A stretch of 21,145 nt of DNA from Acanthamoeba lenticulata. Taxonomy: Eukaryota; Discosea; Longamoebia; Acanthamoebidae. Below the pieces are notes generated by a model. It was not told where the DNA came from. It saw nothing but the letters and a program-made list of their open reading frames with translations, and ran no database searches. The first letter of the stretch is position 1; the number at the start of each line of letters is the position of its first letter. Shown piece by piece: positions 9,458 to 20,103 of the stretch. The stretch spans positions 1-21,145 of the forward strand of contig NAVB01002276.1 in the NCBI GenBank assembly GCA_002179805.1, read 5' to 3'. A program made the position numbers and the translations under genes.

Positions 9458-11844
9458 ATGCTCGTACTGTTCGAAACCCCCGCCGGCTATGCCCTCTTCA
9501 AGGTCCACAACGAGGGCAAGCTCCAGGAAGCCAACATCGCCAAGGACTTCGCCACACTGGAGGGTGCCCAGAAAGTGTACGTGTTCACTCTCTCTCTCTC
9601 TTTAGATTCGATGTCCGTTGTTGGCCATGGCGCATGCAGCCCAAATTGCCACGCGGAAATTATTATCCCAGGCTCCAATGATGTTAACAATCTAAAGATT
9701 GAGCGGCGACAACACAAATTCTTTGTTCCTTGTTGTCATGTGATCGTTTTATAAAAGTCATAGTTACACTGATTTTTACTCCGCGCCCTCCGTGGATCTT
9801 TCAAGCTGGCTCCGTGGCGTCTGACACACAAATTCCTCCTTTCTCTCTCTCTCTCTCTTTCTCGCTATTACAGGGTCTCGTTGAAGGCCTTCCAGAAGTT
9901 CGGCAACACAACGGAGGCGCTCGCCGCGACTACGGCCCTCGTCGAGAGCAAATTGGGCAAGGATCTCAAGAAATTCCTCAAAAAGCAGGCCAAGGGCGAG
10001 CAGCTTGGTGTGTCCGACCCCAAGCTGGCTGGCCTCATCAAGGATAAGATTGGCGTTCAGTGCATCCAGAACAGCATGGTCAACGAGCTTCTCCGCGGCA
10101 TTCGCTTGCAGATGACCGACCTCATCACTGGCCTCAACGAGGGCGAGCTCAGCAACATGGTGCTCGGTCTTTCCCACTCGCTTTGCCGCTATAAGCTCAA
10201 GTTCTCCCCCGACAAGGTCGACCACATGATCATCCAAGCCATCGGTTCGTTCTTAACTTCTTTTGCTTCTACTTGTGACGTGGCCAGTTTTTTCCTCCTC
10301 TCTCTTTTGCCTTTCTATTATTCGAGAAGAAAGAATTGGCTGCTTCAGTTTTCTGATTGTGTGTGTGTGTGTGTGTGGTGGTGTGACGCTGTACGCACAG
10401 CGCTTCTCGATGACTTGGACAAGGAGTCCAACACCTACGCAATGAGGGTTAAGGAGTGGTATGGTTGGCATTTCCCTGAGCTCGTCAAGGTTGTCAACGA
10501 CAACATTCTTTATGCCAAGTGCGTCAAGGCTATTGGTACTAGTTCCCCCCCTCCCTCTCAAGGCATCACTTGGACGCAGAGCTCTACTTTCAATTTATTC
10601 GCATGCCCTTACCCGGCCTCTCCCTCATGCCAGGCACCCGCGACCACGCTGCTACTACCAGCTTCGCCGGCATCCTGCCAGAGGAGACTGAGGCTGAGGT
10701 CAAGGAGGCTGCTAAGATCTCCATGGGTACGGAGATCAGCGAGGAGGATATCCTCAACATTCAGGACCTTTGCACGCAGGTGCTCGACATCTACGAGTAC
10801 CGCACGCAGCTTCACGATTACCTCAAGGTAAGGAAGACCCTGAGAGCTGAGACTTCCCCCCAGAAGCACATGTTTATTGATTGGTTGATGTGTTGTTGTT
10901 GTTGTTCTTGCTTGATCTACTCAGAACCGTATGCAAGCCATCGCGCCCAACCTCTCGGTGATGGTCGGCGAACTCGTTGGCGCTCGTCTTATCGCTCACG
11001 CCGGTTCTCTCATCAACTTGGCCAAGTACCCGGCCTCCACCGTTCAGATTCTCGGTGCCGAGAAGGCCCTCTTCCGCGCCCTCAAGACCAAGCACGAGAC
11101 CCCCAAGTACGGTCTCATTTACCACGCCTCGCTCGTTGGTCAGGCCGCCCCCAAGGACAAGGGCAAAGTACGTCATCTCCTTTCTCCGCCACCACTGCCT
11201 TCAACCCCCTCCCCCCCAACAAAACCCTTCCGCGACTCTCTTTCTCTCGCCTCCGTGGACTGGGTGGCTGATCATGTGCTCGTCTCTTCGCAATTGATGT
11301 TCAGATCTCTCGCCTTGTCGCCTCGCGCTCGGCGCTCGCCATCCGCGTGGACGCTCTCGCTGAGAACGCCACGCGCGAGGTCGGAGAGGAGGGCTACCAG
11401 AAGGTCGAGCAGCGTCTGCGGTTACTCGAGGGCGGTCGTGCCCACGCGCTGACGAGCAAGGGCCGAACCCAGCATGTCCCGGCCTACGACCACACCAAGT
11501 CGGCCGCTGCCCCGAGGACGTCCTCGACCTACAACGAGGCCACCGATAACACGATGAAGACCGAGACCACCTCCACGACCAGCAGCTCTACGCCCAAGAA
11601 GGAGAAGAAGGAGAAGAAGGAAAAGAAGAGCAAGAAGGAGAAGAAGTCCAAGAAGGATGAGGACGAAATGGAGGAGGAGGAGAAGACGCCCAAGAAGGAC
11701 AAGAAGAAGGGCAGCAAGATTGCCAAGGAGGAAAAGAAGAAGAAGAGGAAGAGGGAGGATGATGACGACGAGGAGGAGACCAAGTCGGAGAAAGACAAGA
11801 CGCCCAAGAAGGACAAGAAAAAGAAGAAGAAGAAGACGGAGTAA
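9458..11844 (+). CDS. NOP58: Nucleolar protein 58, core of box C/D snoRNPs
   Basis: A core protein of box C/D snoRNPs. With fibrillarin, NOP56 and a 15.5K protein it guides 2'-O-methylation and processing of pre-rRNA in the nucleolus. Exons: 9458-9576, 9874-10244, 10401-10535, 10634-10827, 10925-11167 and 11305-11844, giving 533 residues, the usual length. The N-terminus [16 protein letters not shown] is the NOP58 form. [16 protein letters not shown] and [10 protein letters not shown] lie in the coiled-coil region. The Nop domain is clear in [34 protein letters not shown] and [12 protein letters not shown], which contact snoRNA and the 15.5K protein. The last exon ends in a long Lys/Glu/Asp tail of KKE and KKD blocks (about residues 450-533), also typical. 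NOP56 is the only close alternative; the N-terminus and tail favour NOP58. Confidence 0.97.
10359..10376. repeat. (GT)9 microsatellite in NOP58 intron 2
   Basis: A pure GT run sits 25-42 bases before the 3' splice site of intron 2 (10245-10400). Confidence 0.88.
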
Positions 11845-12159
11845 AACGCCCCCCTCCTCCTCTCCTTTCTCTCTTTTCCCTTTTTTAACCAAATAATAAA
11901 ACAAAAAAATTATTACAACTCGCGCGGTTTCTCCGCCCGCTGTGGTGTGATAACCCGTTCCCGTTCGCCCGGTGGCGCACCGCCAACTGTTGCGGGTGCC
12001 GTAACCGTTTCTTCCCACTTTTCTTTTGTTCTCGTCAAAGATTGAAGGAAGTTGTGGTGCAACAACAACACGCTGTGTTCTTGGCTGCCCAACGAGCTTC
12101 GTGTTTGTTGGTGCCTCTCGTCTTGGTCTTGCCAGCAGTCTTTGACATAGCAACGAGAG
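11845..12159. other. Intergenic region: NOP58 3' flank and fusion-gene promoter
   Basis: These 315 bp contain a pyrimidine-rich stretch right after the NOP58 stop, then AATAATAAAACAAAAAAATTATT (about 11892-11914). In that element AATAAT and ATTATT could pair, and AATAAAA-like sequence could direct polyadenylation. The rest, up to the ATG at 12160, shows no known promoter box, RNA or conserved frame. Confidence 0.45.
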
Positions 12160-15100
12160 ATGAACCCTGCTCGGCTGTTTAGGGGCATCCGGCGCGGCAC
12201 GCAAGCTGTGCCGCGAGATGAAGCCGTCGACCTCCCAGACGAGTCGGACGGCCTCCCCGATAACCACTCTCTTCCTATGTACCATAAAGGCCTTAGCAGC
12301 TCCCTCTCTTTTTTGTCCCTCTCCAGCCAGCTCACTCCTTCCCCCCCCCCCCCTCTCTCTCCCTCCCCTTCACTTTCCTCCTTGGCGTGAACAGCCACCA
12401 CGACAAAGGGCCCAACTGGACCATGGGGCTTCCGGGCCGGCCTTCCGCTCCTGCGCCGCGGAAAAAGCCTCCTCCACGTTGGCTCCCCTCCCCCTTCCCC
12501 GAACCATCGTCCCTTCCTCTTTCCCTTCCCCGTTAACGCGTTGTGGCTTTATTGGTATGTTTGTGTGTGTGTGCATGTGTGTGTGTGTGGATCCAGTGCC
12601 GCCGCCACGAGCGCTGTCCTCGTCAGCACCACCCCCCGTGTGCAGCGAAGCAGAACAACAGCCGGAAGCATCACCACGCGTGACCACCAACTTCGACCTG
12701 CTCTATGACCAACTGTGGAAGGTTCCAAGCAGAGTCCCTTCCCCCAAATAACTCTTCTTCCTCGTTGGACCAGCCCCAGGCTTGCTGAAAGTGCGGGAGT
12801 CGCGACCCCCTCACACGAGTTCTCCTGTTGTGGACGACCCAACAGAGACGGCCGAGTCTGCAGCGCCGGTGCCAGCTTTTGCGGGTCAAGTACCCGAGGA
12901 CGGACTACGTGGTCAAGGTCATCCTGCCCGACGTGATGGACTATAAACTCTATCGGTTTTCGCCGCGCATCCTCGTCTCCGACGCTCTCAAGAAGATCAA
13001 AGAACGCAAGCGCATCACTTCCATCCCGCAGGTGCCCCACCCGGACCTGCTTGCGCGAACTCGCGCTCGATGAAAGACAAGAAACTTTCATGTCTTGCGC
13101 CATTCTCTGACGCGCGCGTGCGGCGAACAGGAGCGGCTGGGGCTCTATCTGCCCGCCAAGGAGGAGGGCAATGACGGCGTGTGGATGGAACCCAGCTACC
13201 CCCTGTGGATGTACACATTGGCCTTTCGGGTTCGGGATCCCTTCTTTCGTCGTGTGCTTCTCTTCCTCCTCACCTCGAGTGTGCCACTCTTGTTGTATGA
13301 CGACAGCAAGCCGTGGAGATTCGGGCGCGCCCCGGGCGGGACGACCCCATCCACCGCCACGTCTTCCTCCGTGTTCTGGTTCACGACGTCAACGGCCAAA
13401 CGGTGCCTCTCCTTCATTGCCCCCTTTTGTACCCCACTCTCCCGACTTGCTCACGCGTTGCGCGTTGCAGACGACCCGCACGCTGGGCTTCGACACGCGA
13501 GACAGCGTCGGGCACGTGCTTCAGGAGATCAACCGCCGCGTCTCTGAATTCCACGAGACCCAACGTGCGCGCCCTCCCCCACCGGGCCTCACCGCGCTGT
13601 GAGCTGCGCGTGCTCACTCGGGCTCTCTCACCCCATATGCTTCTTTCTCCCTTTCCTCTTCCAGTGCGCCAGCATTATGGCCTCTACCTCTACAGCAACA
13701 CCAACGGGATGTGGCTGCAAGAGAACAAGCCCCTCTCCTTCTACAACATCTCGCACATGGTGCGCCATTGGACATACAAACCTTCATTCGCCTTCTCTCC
13801 CCTTGGTCAACCGCTGATGGTAGATGTCGTGCTGTGGCGCACACATGACAGGACATCGTCGGCTTTCGAGAAAAGTCGCTGTTTTACTTCCGATTGGAGG
13901 GCTTGCCCGACACCGACCACGACGCTCTCACACTCTTGCTGCCGTGCGACTTGCCCGTGCGGGAGGCCATCCTGCAAATCGCCAACTCGGTAACAACTTT
14001 CGCTGTGGCTGTCGAAATGTCTGACACTGGCCAGCTCACTCATCTAATGGTCCTCGGATCTGGCAGGCGTCGCTGGACCGAGAAGAGGCCGAGCGCTACG
14101 GTCTGTGGGTCGAGGCGCGCGGCAGCTTCGCACTGGCCGAGAGTCGCCTGGCCGACTACAGCCTCGAACAAGGCGTATGTCGGATCGTGTGTGGATTGGA
14201 CATGTGTAGAGGCCGTCCTCACCTGAGTCCCTTCGTCCCCCGTCACCAACCGCAGGACGTGTTGGTGCTGAAGGAGAACCCGGCGGCCACGACCGAGCGA
14301 CAGGACGCTGGCCCCGGGGCCGTGCTCCGCCTCAAGCTTCTCAAGGCCGACCCTCCGACCGAGGAACTCGTAGGCTGCCCTCATCCCCCCTTCCTATGCG
14401 GCCCGTTCTCTGACCTCCTGTCCCCCTCCTCCTCCTCCTCCTCCTCCTTGCTGTTGGTGGCGATGGTGGTGTTGATGGGCAGATCAAGGAGACCACTCCG
14501 GGGCTCCGCGAGTTTGCGTCTTTCAAGCTGTTCCCCCGCCTTGAGGGCGAGGTGCGCGCCTCCCCCTCTCGTCCGCCCTCCAATCAGGGGGGGGGCAATG
14601 GCCTGACGCGGGCGGACACGCAGGTGGTCGTGCACATCACCCCCAACGCCTACTGGGCGCCGCCGTACGTCAAGGACGCCGACGCGGGGGGCCACACGGG
14701 CGACATGTACATCACCAATTACCGCCTGGCCCTCTTCGTGCCCACCTTTGCCTTCGCCGAGGTACCGCCCCGTGTCTTGTCCTCACCCCCTCCTCAAAGC
14801 GCTCAACGTCTTGTCGGACAGTCGGAGGAGGACACCTGCTTGGCGCTGTCTGTGCCGCTGGGGTGCATCGCGCGAGTCGAGTCCGGGAAACAGAACAACC
14901 CGCAACGTCACTACTACATGGAGATCCACTGCAAGGACTACCGCCTCCTGCGGTTCTTCTTCACCAAAGAGGAAAAGAACCAGCGCGACGAGCTCCTCAA
15001 GAGCCTCGTCGAGAGCGGGTACGGCCCGCTTTGCTCCCACGCTCAACCCCTTTCCGTCATACTGATGGACCGCTGGTGCGGACCTTACAGGCTGCTGTTC

Positions 15101-17786
15101 CCGCGGACCCCCGAGCGGCTGTTTGCCTTCTTCTACAAGCCCGGCCAGCTCGGCGGGGACGACCCGGCCGAGGCGAGCGACGGCGGCGCCGACTCGGAGT
15201 TGTCCGGGTCGAGGAACCGCGAGTCGTTTGACGGCGAGCCTGGTGGCGGAGGCGGCGGCAGCGGCCTTAAGGGGTCCACCGGCGTGAGCGATTCGCCGGA
15301 CGACGCTGAGGACGACGAGTGGAAGAGGGACGGCTGGAGCATTTTCTCCGCCAGGGAGGAGTATGACAGGTGCACGAGCGCCCATCTTGTCGTTGCGTCC
15401 GTCTTTGCCAGACCTGACGCCCCGGTGGGTGGTGTCTGTCTCGGTGCCTGTGACCTGCACACGTGACACAGGCAGGGCATTCCCAACAGCAAGTGGCGGC
15501 TTACGGACATCAACAAGGACTACGCCTACTGCGAGAGCTATCCGTCCCTCCTGGCCGTGCCGGCGGGCATCTCTGATGAAGAACTCAAAGTGCGCATCTG
15601 CCTCACCCCCCTCCTCCCCATTGGCGCCCAGTACTGCCCTGGAACCGGCTCGCTGACCGCACGAACCTTGTCGTATGTGCAGGAGGTGTTTGCGTTCCGA
15701 AGCAAGGGGCGCATGCCCGTCGTGTGCTACCGCCACTCGAACAACGTCGCCATCGCGCGCTGCAGCCAGCCCCTCACCGGTCCGCACATCAGTCCCCACA
15801 TAAGGGCTCTTCCATACGAGTCCGTGTGCCCGTAGAGTATGGCTTACGATGATGAGGATGCTGCGCCCTGTTGGCGCTTCGTTGGGGTTTCGCGGGCGCA
15901 GGGTTGACTCGCACGCGCTCGATGGCGGACGAGAAGCTGTTCCGGCTGCTGCTCGAGAACAGCGTCGGCGCGACGGGCGTCACCTCAGGCAAGCAGCTCT
16001 ACATCATGGACGCCCGGCCCCGCGCCAACGCCTACGCCAACGCGGCCAAGGGCGGCGGCATCGAGAATCTGCAGGGCTATCGCCAGTGCAAGTTCGAATA
16101 CCTGGGCATCGCCAACATTCATGCTATCCGCGAAAGGTGTGGCCCCGCCTCCCTCTCCCCTCGCTCAAGCGGGGACCTGCCTAACGTTTTGTCCCGCGAG
16201 CAGCCTTGGCAAGCTCAACAGCGTGTGTCTCATGGCCGCGGGCGAGTGCGAGGGCGGGATCCTGTCTGCGCTCGACGCTTCCAAGTGGCTCGATTACACA
16301 AAGCTCATCTTGGAGGGCGCCCTCAAGGTACCGCTGCGGATGCCCTCTCCCTCCCCTTCCCACCGAGGAGGTTCGCTTACAAGGCTGTGCGTGCGGCCGT
16401 CAGGTGGCGCGATTGGTCGAGGAGGAGCGTTGCCCTGTCACCCTCCACTGTTCTGGTGCGCAGTCCCACCGCAATGAGCGGCGTTCTTTTGTCACTGCCG
16501 TGAATGTGGCGCTGATGAATCATACGCACACGCACACACACGATATATGTAAAAAACAGATGGTTGGGATCGGACCGCGCAGCTCTCCTCCCTCGCGCAG
16601 ATCTTCCTCGACCCCTACTTCCGCACCGTGGTCGGCTTTCAGGTGCTCATCGAAAAGGAGTGGCTCAGCTTCGGTACGGGCCTTCTCTTCCTCCCTATTT
16701 TTTTTTTTTTTTCTTGTCTCATCGTCTTCCCCCCGGCGGGACTGCAGGTCACAAGTTCTCGACGCGTTGTGGCCATGGCGACAAGAACCATCAGGACTCG
16801 CAGCGCGCGCCCATCTTCCTCCAGGTGGGCCTCCATCGTCTCCCTCCCCATCTCCCTCTTCTTAAACATGGGTTGGGCGGTTCTGACGCTCTTCTCTGAT
16901 GCTCTTCTCTGTGATCAGTTCATCGATTGCGTGTGGCAGCTCCTTCAACAGAACCCGTGCATGTTTGAGTTTAACGAGAAGTTCCTCATCGCCATCCTCG
17001 ACCACCTGTACTCGTGCCGGTACGTGCGCACGCCAGTGTTCAACCAGTCTGCCCTTTCTCCTTCTCTACTTCTCCCACACGTCTTCCTCATGGCCATTTG
17101 TCATCATCATCATCATCATCAGCTTCGGCACATTCCTGTGCGACACGGAGAAGCAGCGCGTGGACCAGCGGCTGAAGGAGAAGACGGTGTCGCTGTGGAC
17201 CTACACCAACTGCGAGCAGAACCGGCGCGAGTACATCAACCCGTTCTACGTGCCGGACATGTCCGTCCTCTTCCCCGACGTCTCCTTCTTCTCGCTGGCC
17301 CTGTGGAAGGGTTACCACATGCGGTGCGGCCTTCTCGCATGCGCGCCGCTGTTGCTGCAATCTCAAGCGCGTGCTCGTGACTAACACACTGCTGTGTGCT
17401 TCTTCTCGGCCAGGCACTTGACGCCACCGGGACTGCCGCGCTTGACGCCCCAGCTGCGCATTCTGCAGCTGCAGAACGTGCTTGAGGGCATGAAGGAGCA
17501 ACTGACGCGACTGGAGAACTACCGCGAGAAGCACAAGCGCAGGAAGAACGGGGCCGAGCAGCAACAGCTGCAGCAGCAGCTGCAGCACGGCACTGGCGGC
17601 AGTCGCCGTGGGACGGGCAGCAGCAGCTGGGACGAGGACGGCGCACAGCTGGAGGACGTCGAGCTGGATGACGATTACTCAAGCCGCCTCCTTGAGGAGA
17701 CGCAACCGGAAAACATCATGCGCGGCAGTGCAAACGTGATGGGCACCCGCCGCGCAAACGGGCACCACGGTGGTGCCACCTTGTAA
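12160..17786 (+). CDS. Myotubularin-family phosphoinositide 3-phosphatase with talin-head-like N-terminal domains
   Basis: A predicted PI3P / PI(3,5)P2 3-phosphatase of endosomal membranes. A 25-exon model closes in frame to 1133 residues. Residues 1-109 are proline-rich and low complexity. Three ubiquitin-like folds resembling talin F0/F1 follow (about 110-430); each has a GL(Y/W)-type strand, as in [32 protein letters not shown] and [22 protein letters not shown] domain (about 433-590) includes [15 protein letters not shown] and [18 protein letters not shown]. After a Gly-rich acidic insert comes the phosphatase, from [46 protein letters not shown] and the loop HCSDGWDRT with Cys844 and Arg850 (CX5R), so it should be active. 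A Gln/Glu-rich coiled coil (about 1010-1070) resembles the dimer segment of the family. From exon 4 on the model is strong; exons 1-3 and the start rest on phase alone. Confidence 0.88.
17101..17121. repeat. (TCA)7 repeat forming a 3' splice site
   Basis: The intron before exon 24 of the myotubularin fusion gene ends in TCATCATCATCATCATCATCAG, so the repeat itself supplies the terminal CAG at 17120-17122. Exon 24 starts at 17123 (CTTCGGCACATTCCTG). Confidence 0.85.
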
Positions 17787-18120
17787 CTGAAGTTTGAAAA
17801 ACAACAACAACAACGCACACATGTTTCAAAAAGTTGCACAGGCCAGGTTTCTTCTGTGCGCAGGCCTGGTTTATGTGAAGTGCCAAAGAGAAAGAAAAAA
17901 CAGAAAAGACACAAAGTCGCCAAACGACGGCTTTGACCAGCTCCTGGCAACCGACCAAACCAACACTCGCTCGATTCGATAAAAACGTTCGCGCTCTTCC
18001 TTCTCTCGCTGCTTTCCTCTCCATCCTCTTTTCTTTTGTAAAGGCGCCTTGTTCAGGCCCTGTTCTATTGTTTTAGGATCTTGTAATTACATGTACAATT
18101 ACAAACCTAGTGAGTGGAAG
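17787..18120. other. Intergenic region: fusion-gene 3' flank and kinase promoter
   Basis: These 334 bp hold a CAA repeat just after the stop (about 17802-17812), A-rich sequence (17888-17915), a CT-rich tract (about 17993-18035) and a small inverted repeat near 18082-18103. No conserved frame or RNA is recognisable. Confidence 0.45.
18082..18103. repeat. Inverted repeat TGTAATT..AATTACA upstream of kinase start
   Basis: Seven-base arms TGTAATT (18082-18088) and AATTACA (18097-18103) flank an 8-base spacer. The element covers the in-frame ATG at 18091, the alternative kinase start. It may be a protein-binding dyad or chance in AT-rich sequence. Confidence 0.5.
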
Positions 18121-20103
18121 ATGCAAAGTGGACTCAAGAGGGCAACCATCATCAAAACCCCTGTGGCCCAGAAGTACGAAGTTGGCGCTGTTCTGGGCTC
18201 GTACGCTTCTCGTTCCTTCCCCCACAAATTCAAATGAACAAGCTTTGTGACGCTCCAACTCACAGCTTTTTATCCTCACACCCACGCACAGCGGTAACTA
18301 CTCGGTTGTCAAATTGGCGATCGAGAAGGGAACCGAGAAGCAGTGGGCCGCGAAAATCATCACGAAGAAGGATGCCGGTCCTAAGGGCCTGCAGATGTTG
18401 CAGACCGAAGTTGACATCCTCTCCTCGTGCGAGCACCCGAACATCGTTCGCCTCTATGAAGTGTATGAAACGGACGAGCACTACTACATTATCATGGAGC
18501 TGTGCGTCTCTCCGCCCTTTCTCAGTGTGACTCTTTTCCCACTACACCCACCACAGGCTTATGGTGTCTCACCCTTTTCTCGTTGTTGTTGTTGTTGTGC
18601 TGCCGTTCTTCTTCGCCTCCACAGGATCAAAGGAGGTGAGCTCTTTGACAAGATCGTGCAGCTGCAGTCATACTCCGAGCGCGATGCCTCGCGTCTCATC
18701 CACCAGATCATCAGCGCCATCGCGCATCTTCACGACCGCCGGATTGTCCACCGCGGTACGCCCTCTTTCACCTCCGCCTCGTCCAACTCATGGGTTTTCC
18801 AATCTGACATGAACGCGGGCCTGCCGGTGACTTGGACGCGCTTCATCTCAAGACTTGAAGGTACACACTCCCTGCCCTTACTCAACGTGACTGAGCGGTC
18901 ATGCACCTACGTGGACCGCCCTCAACTCACACGTGCTCTCCCTCGGTGGTCGTGTTTTTTTTTTGTGCTTTTATTTTGTTTGTGATATGGCGCACCGGCC
19001 GTAGCCCGAGAACCTGCTGCTGGCCAATGACAGCATCGATTCCCCGGTCCTGCTGGCCGACTTTGGCCTCTCCAAGGTGGTCGATCCTGAGGACCTGCTC
19101 AACGTGCCCGTCGGCACCCCTGGCTATGTTGGTTCGTCCACTTTTACTCGCGGCCGTTATTGTTTCGACGTCCCCTTTTCTTCTCGTTGGCTGATCCGGC
19201 TCTTCCCCCGTTTCCTTTCACCCAGCCCCGGAGGTGGTGCAGTGCCTGGAGGACGACCGCAGCACGTATGGCCTTGAAGTGGGTACGGCGCGCTTGTTGA
19301 GTTTGCGAATGCCTCTCCATTGCTATGCTCTACTCCTGCTCATATGCGTCTCCTCCACTCATTTCCGCACACGCGAACGCAGACATGTGGGCCGTGGGTG
19401 TGGTCATGTACATTCTGTACGTTGATACCCCTCTCTCTCTCTCTCTCTCTTTCGTCCGCTCTCTATGTACGCCCGAAGGTCTCTGACGCGGATCTCGTCA
19501 CTGGTGTAGGCTGTGCGGATACCCGCCGTTCTACGCCGAAGACGACGATGAAGTCTTTGACCAGGTACCCATTGCCCACCTCAACTTCCAAGCGTTGGGC
19601 TGTGGAAAAAGAAAGAAAGAAAGAAAGAGGCTGACGGATTTTGGGGGGGGGGGGCGTTACGGCAGATCCTGGTGGGCGATTTCGAGTTCCCGTCGCCGCA
19701 TTGGGACACAATCTCGGCCGAGGCCAAGGACCTGATCAAGAAGTGTCTCACCGTCGATGTCGCCAAGAGAATCACGGCCGCACAGGCCCTGGAGCACCCG
19801 TGGGTGAAGGTCTGCTGCAGCCCAACGAATCCCCCCTCACAATCCCGTAATTCGCGCCGTAAGGATGGGCCACAGCTCACCCGTTTCCGGTAACGCGCAC
19901 AGGGTTCGGCTGCTCCGAGTGCCCACCTGCAAGACACGCTCAGCGAACTCAAGAAGTTCAACGCCAAGAGGAAGTGGAAGCACGCCATCCTGGCCACCAT
20001 GGCCATCAACAGGCTCACCTCAGTCACGTCCAAGCTCACCAAGCTGCAGATGAACAGCTCCTACAAGGAACTTCCCGCCATCCCCGAGAGGGCTGCTCCC
20101 TAA
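18121..20103 (+). CDS. CaMKI-like Ser/Thr protein kinase
   Basis: A calcium/calmodulin-dependent kinase of the CAMK group. Exons: 18121-18200, 18292-18501, 18625-18755, 18853-18860, 19005-19131, 19226-19282, 19383-19416, 19510-19564, 19666-19809 and 19903-20103, giving 348 residues, CaMKI length. Visible are the Gly loop [10 protein letters not shown], the ATP lysine K48 (WAAKII), the catalytic loop HRDLKPEN (139-146), DFGLSK (162-167), GTPGYVAPE (180-188) and [19 protein letters not shown]. The C-terminal segment [19 protein letters not shown] matches the autoinhibitory/calmodulin-binding helix of CaMKI. The residue aligned with the CaMKK-phosphorylated Thr177 of CaMKI is Val177 here. I chose the ATG at 18121 because it has A at -3; an in-frame ATG at 18091 would add 10 residues. 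CaMKII is unlikely, since there is no association domain. Confidence 0.93.
18853..18860 (+). other. 8-nt microexon (ACTTGAAG) of the kinase gene
   Basis: Exon 3 ends CAC CGC G at 18755 and the next large exon starts CCC GAG AAC at 19005, so the invariant catalytic D-L-K is missing from both. The intervening 249 bp contain ACTTGAAG preceded by CAAG and followed by GTACAC. Its insertion restores GAC TTG AAG, giving HRDLKPEN in frame. I see no other copy of the needed sequence in the interval. Confidence 0.88.
19431..19450. repeat. (CT)10 microsatellite in kinase intron 7
   Basis: A pure CT run lies near the 5' side of the intron between exons 7 and 8 (19417-19509). Similar CT tracts occur in introns across the window, for example about 5820-5840, 9084-9100 and 9845-9857. 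Confidence 0.88.

Noticed and set aside
9600..9870. Possible box C/D snoRNA in NOP58 intron 1 (ATGATGT near 9679, CTGA near 9768)
   Set aside because: The C box deviates from RUGAUGA, no terminal stem pairs, and I could not identify a guide complementary to rRNA. A Snoscan-type search against the rRNA of this organism would decide.
11422..12285. 287-codon minus-strand frame opposite the NOP58 tail
   Set aside because: Leu/Arg-rich shadow of the Lys/Glu codons of the NOP58 tail; no family resemblance.
12160..12875. A separate small gene before the myotubularin fusion
   Set aside because: Three exons join with consistent phases into exon 4, and no stop, 3' signal or known family suggests an independent gene. 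Only cDNA can settle it.
14783..15799. 338-codon minus-strand frame opposite the GRAM and phosphatase exons
   Set aside because: GC-rich third positions create long antisense frames. The plus strand is explained exon by exon with family motifs.
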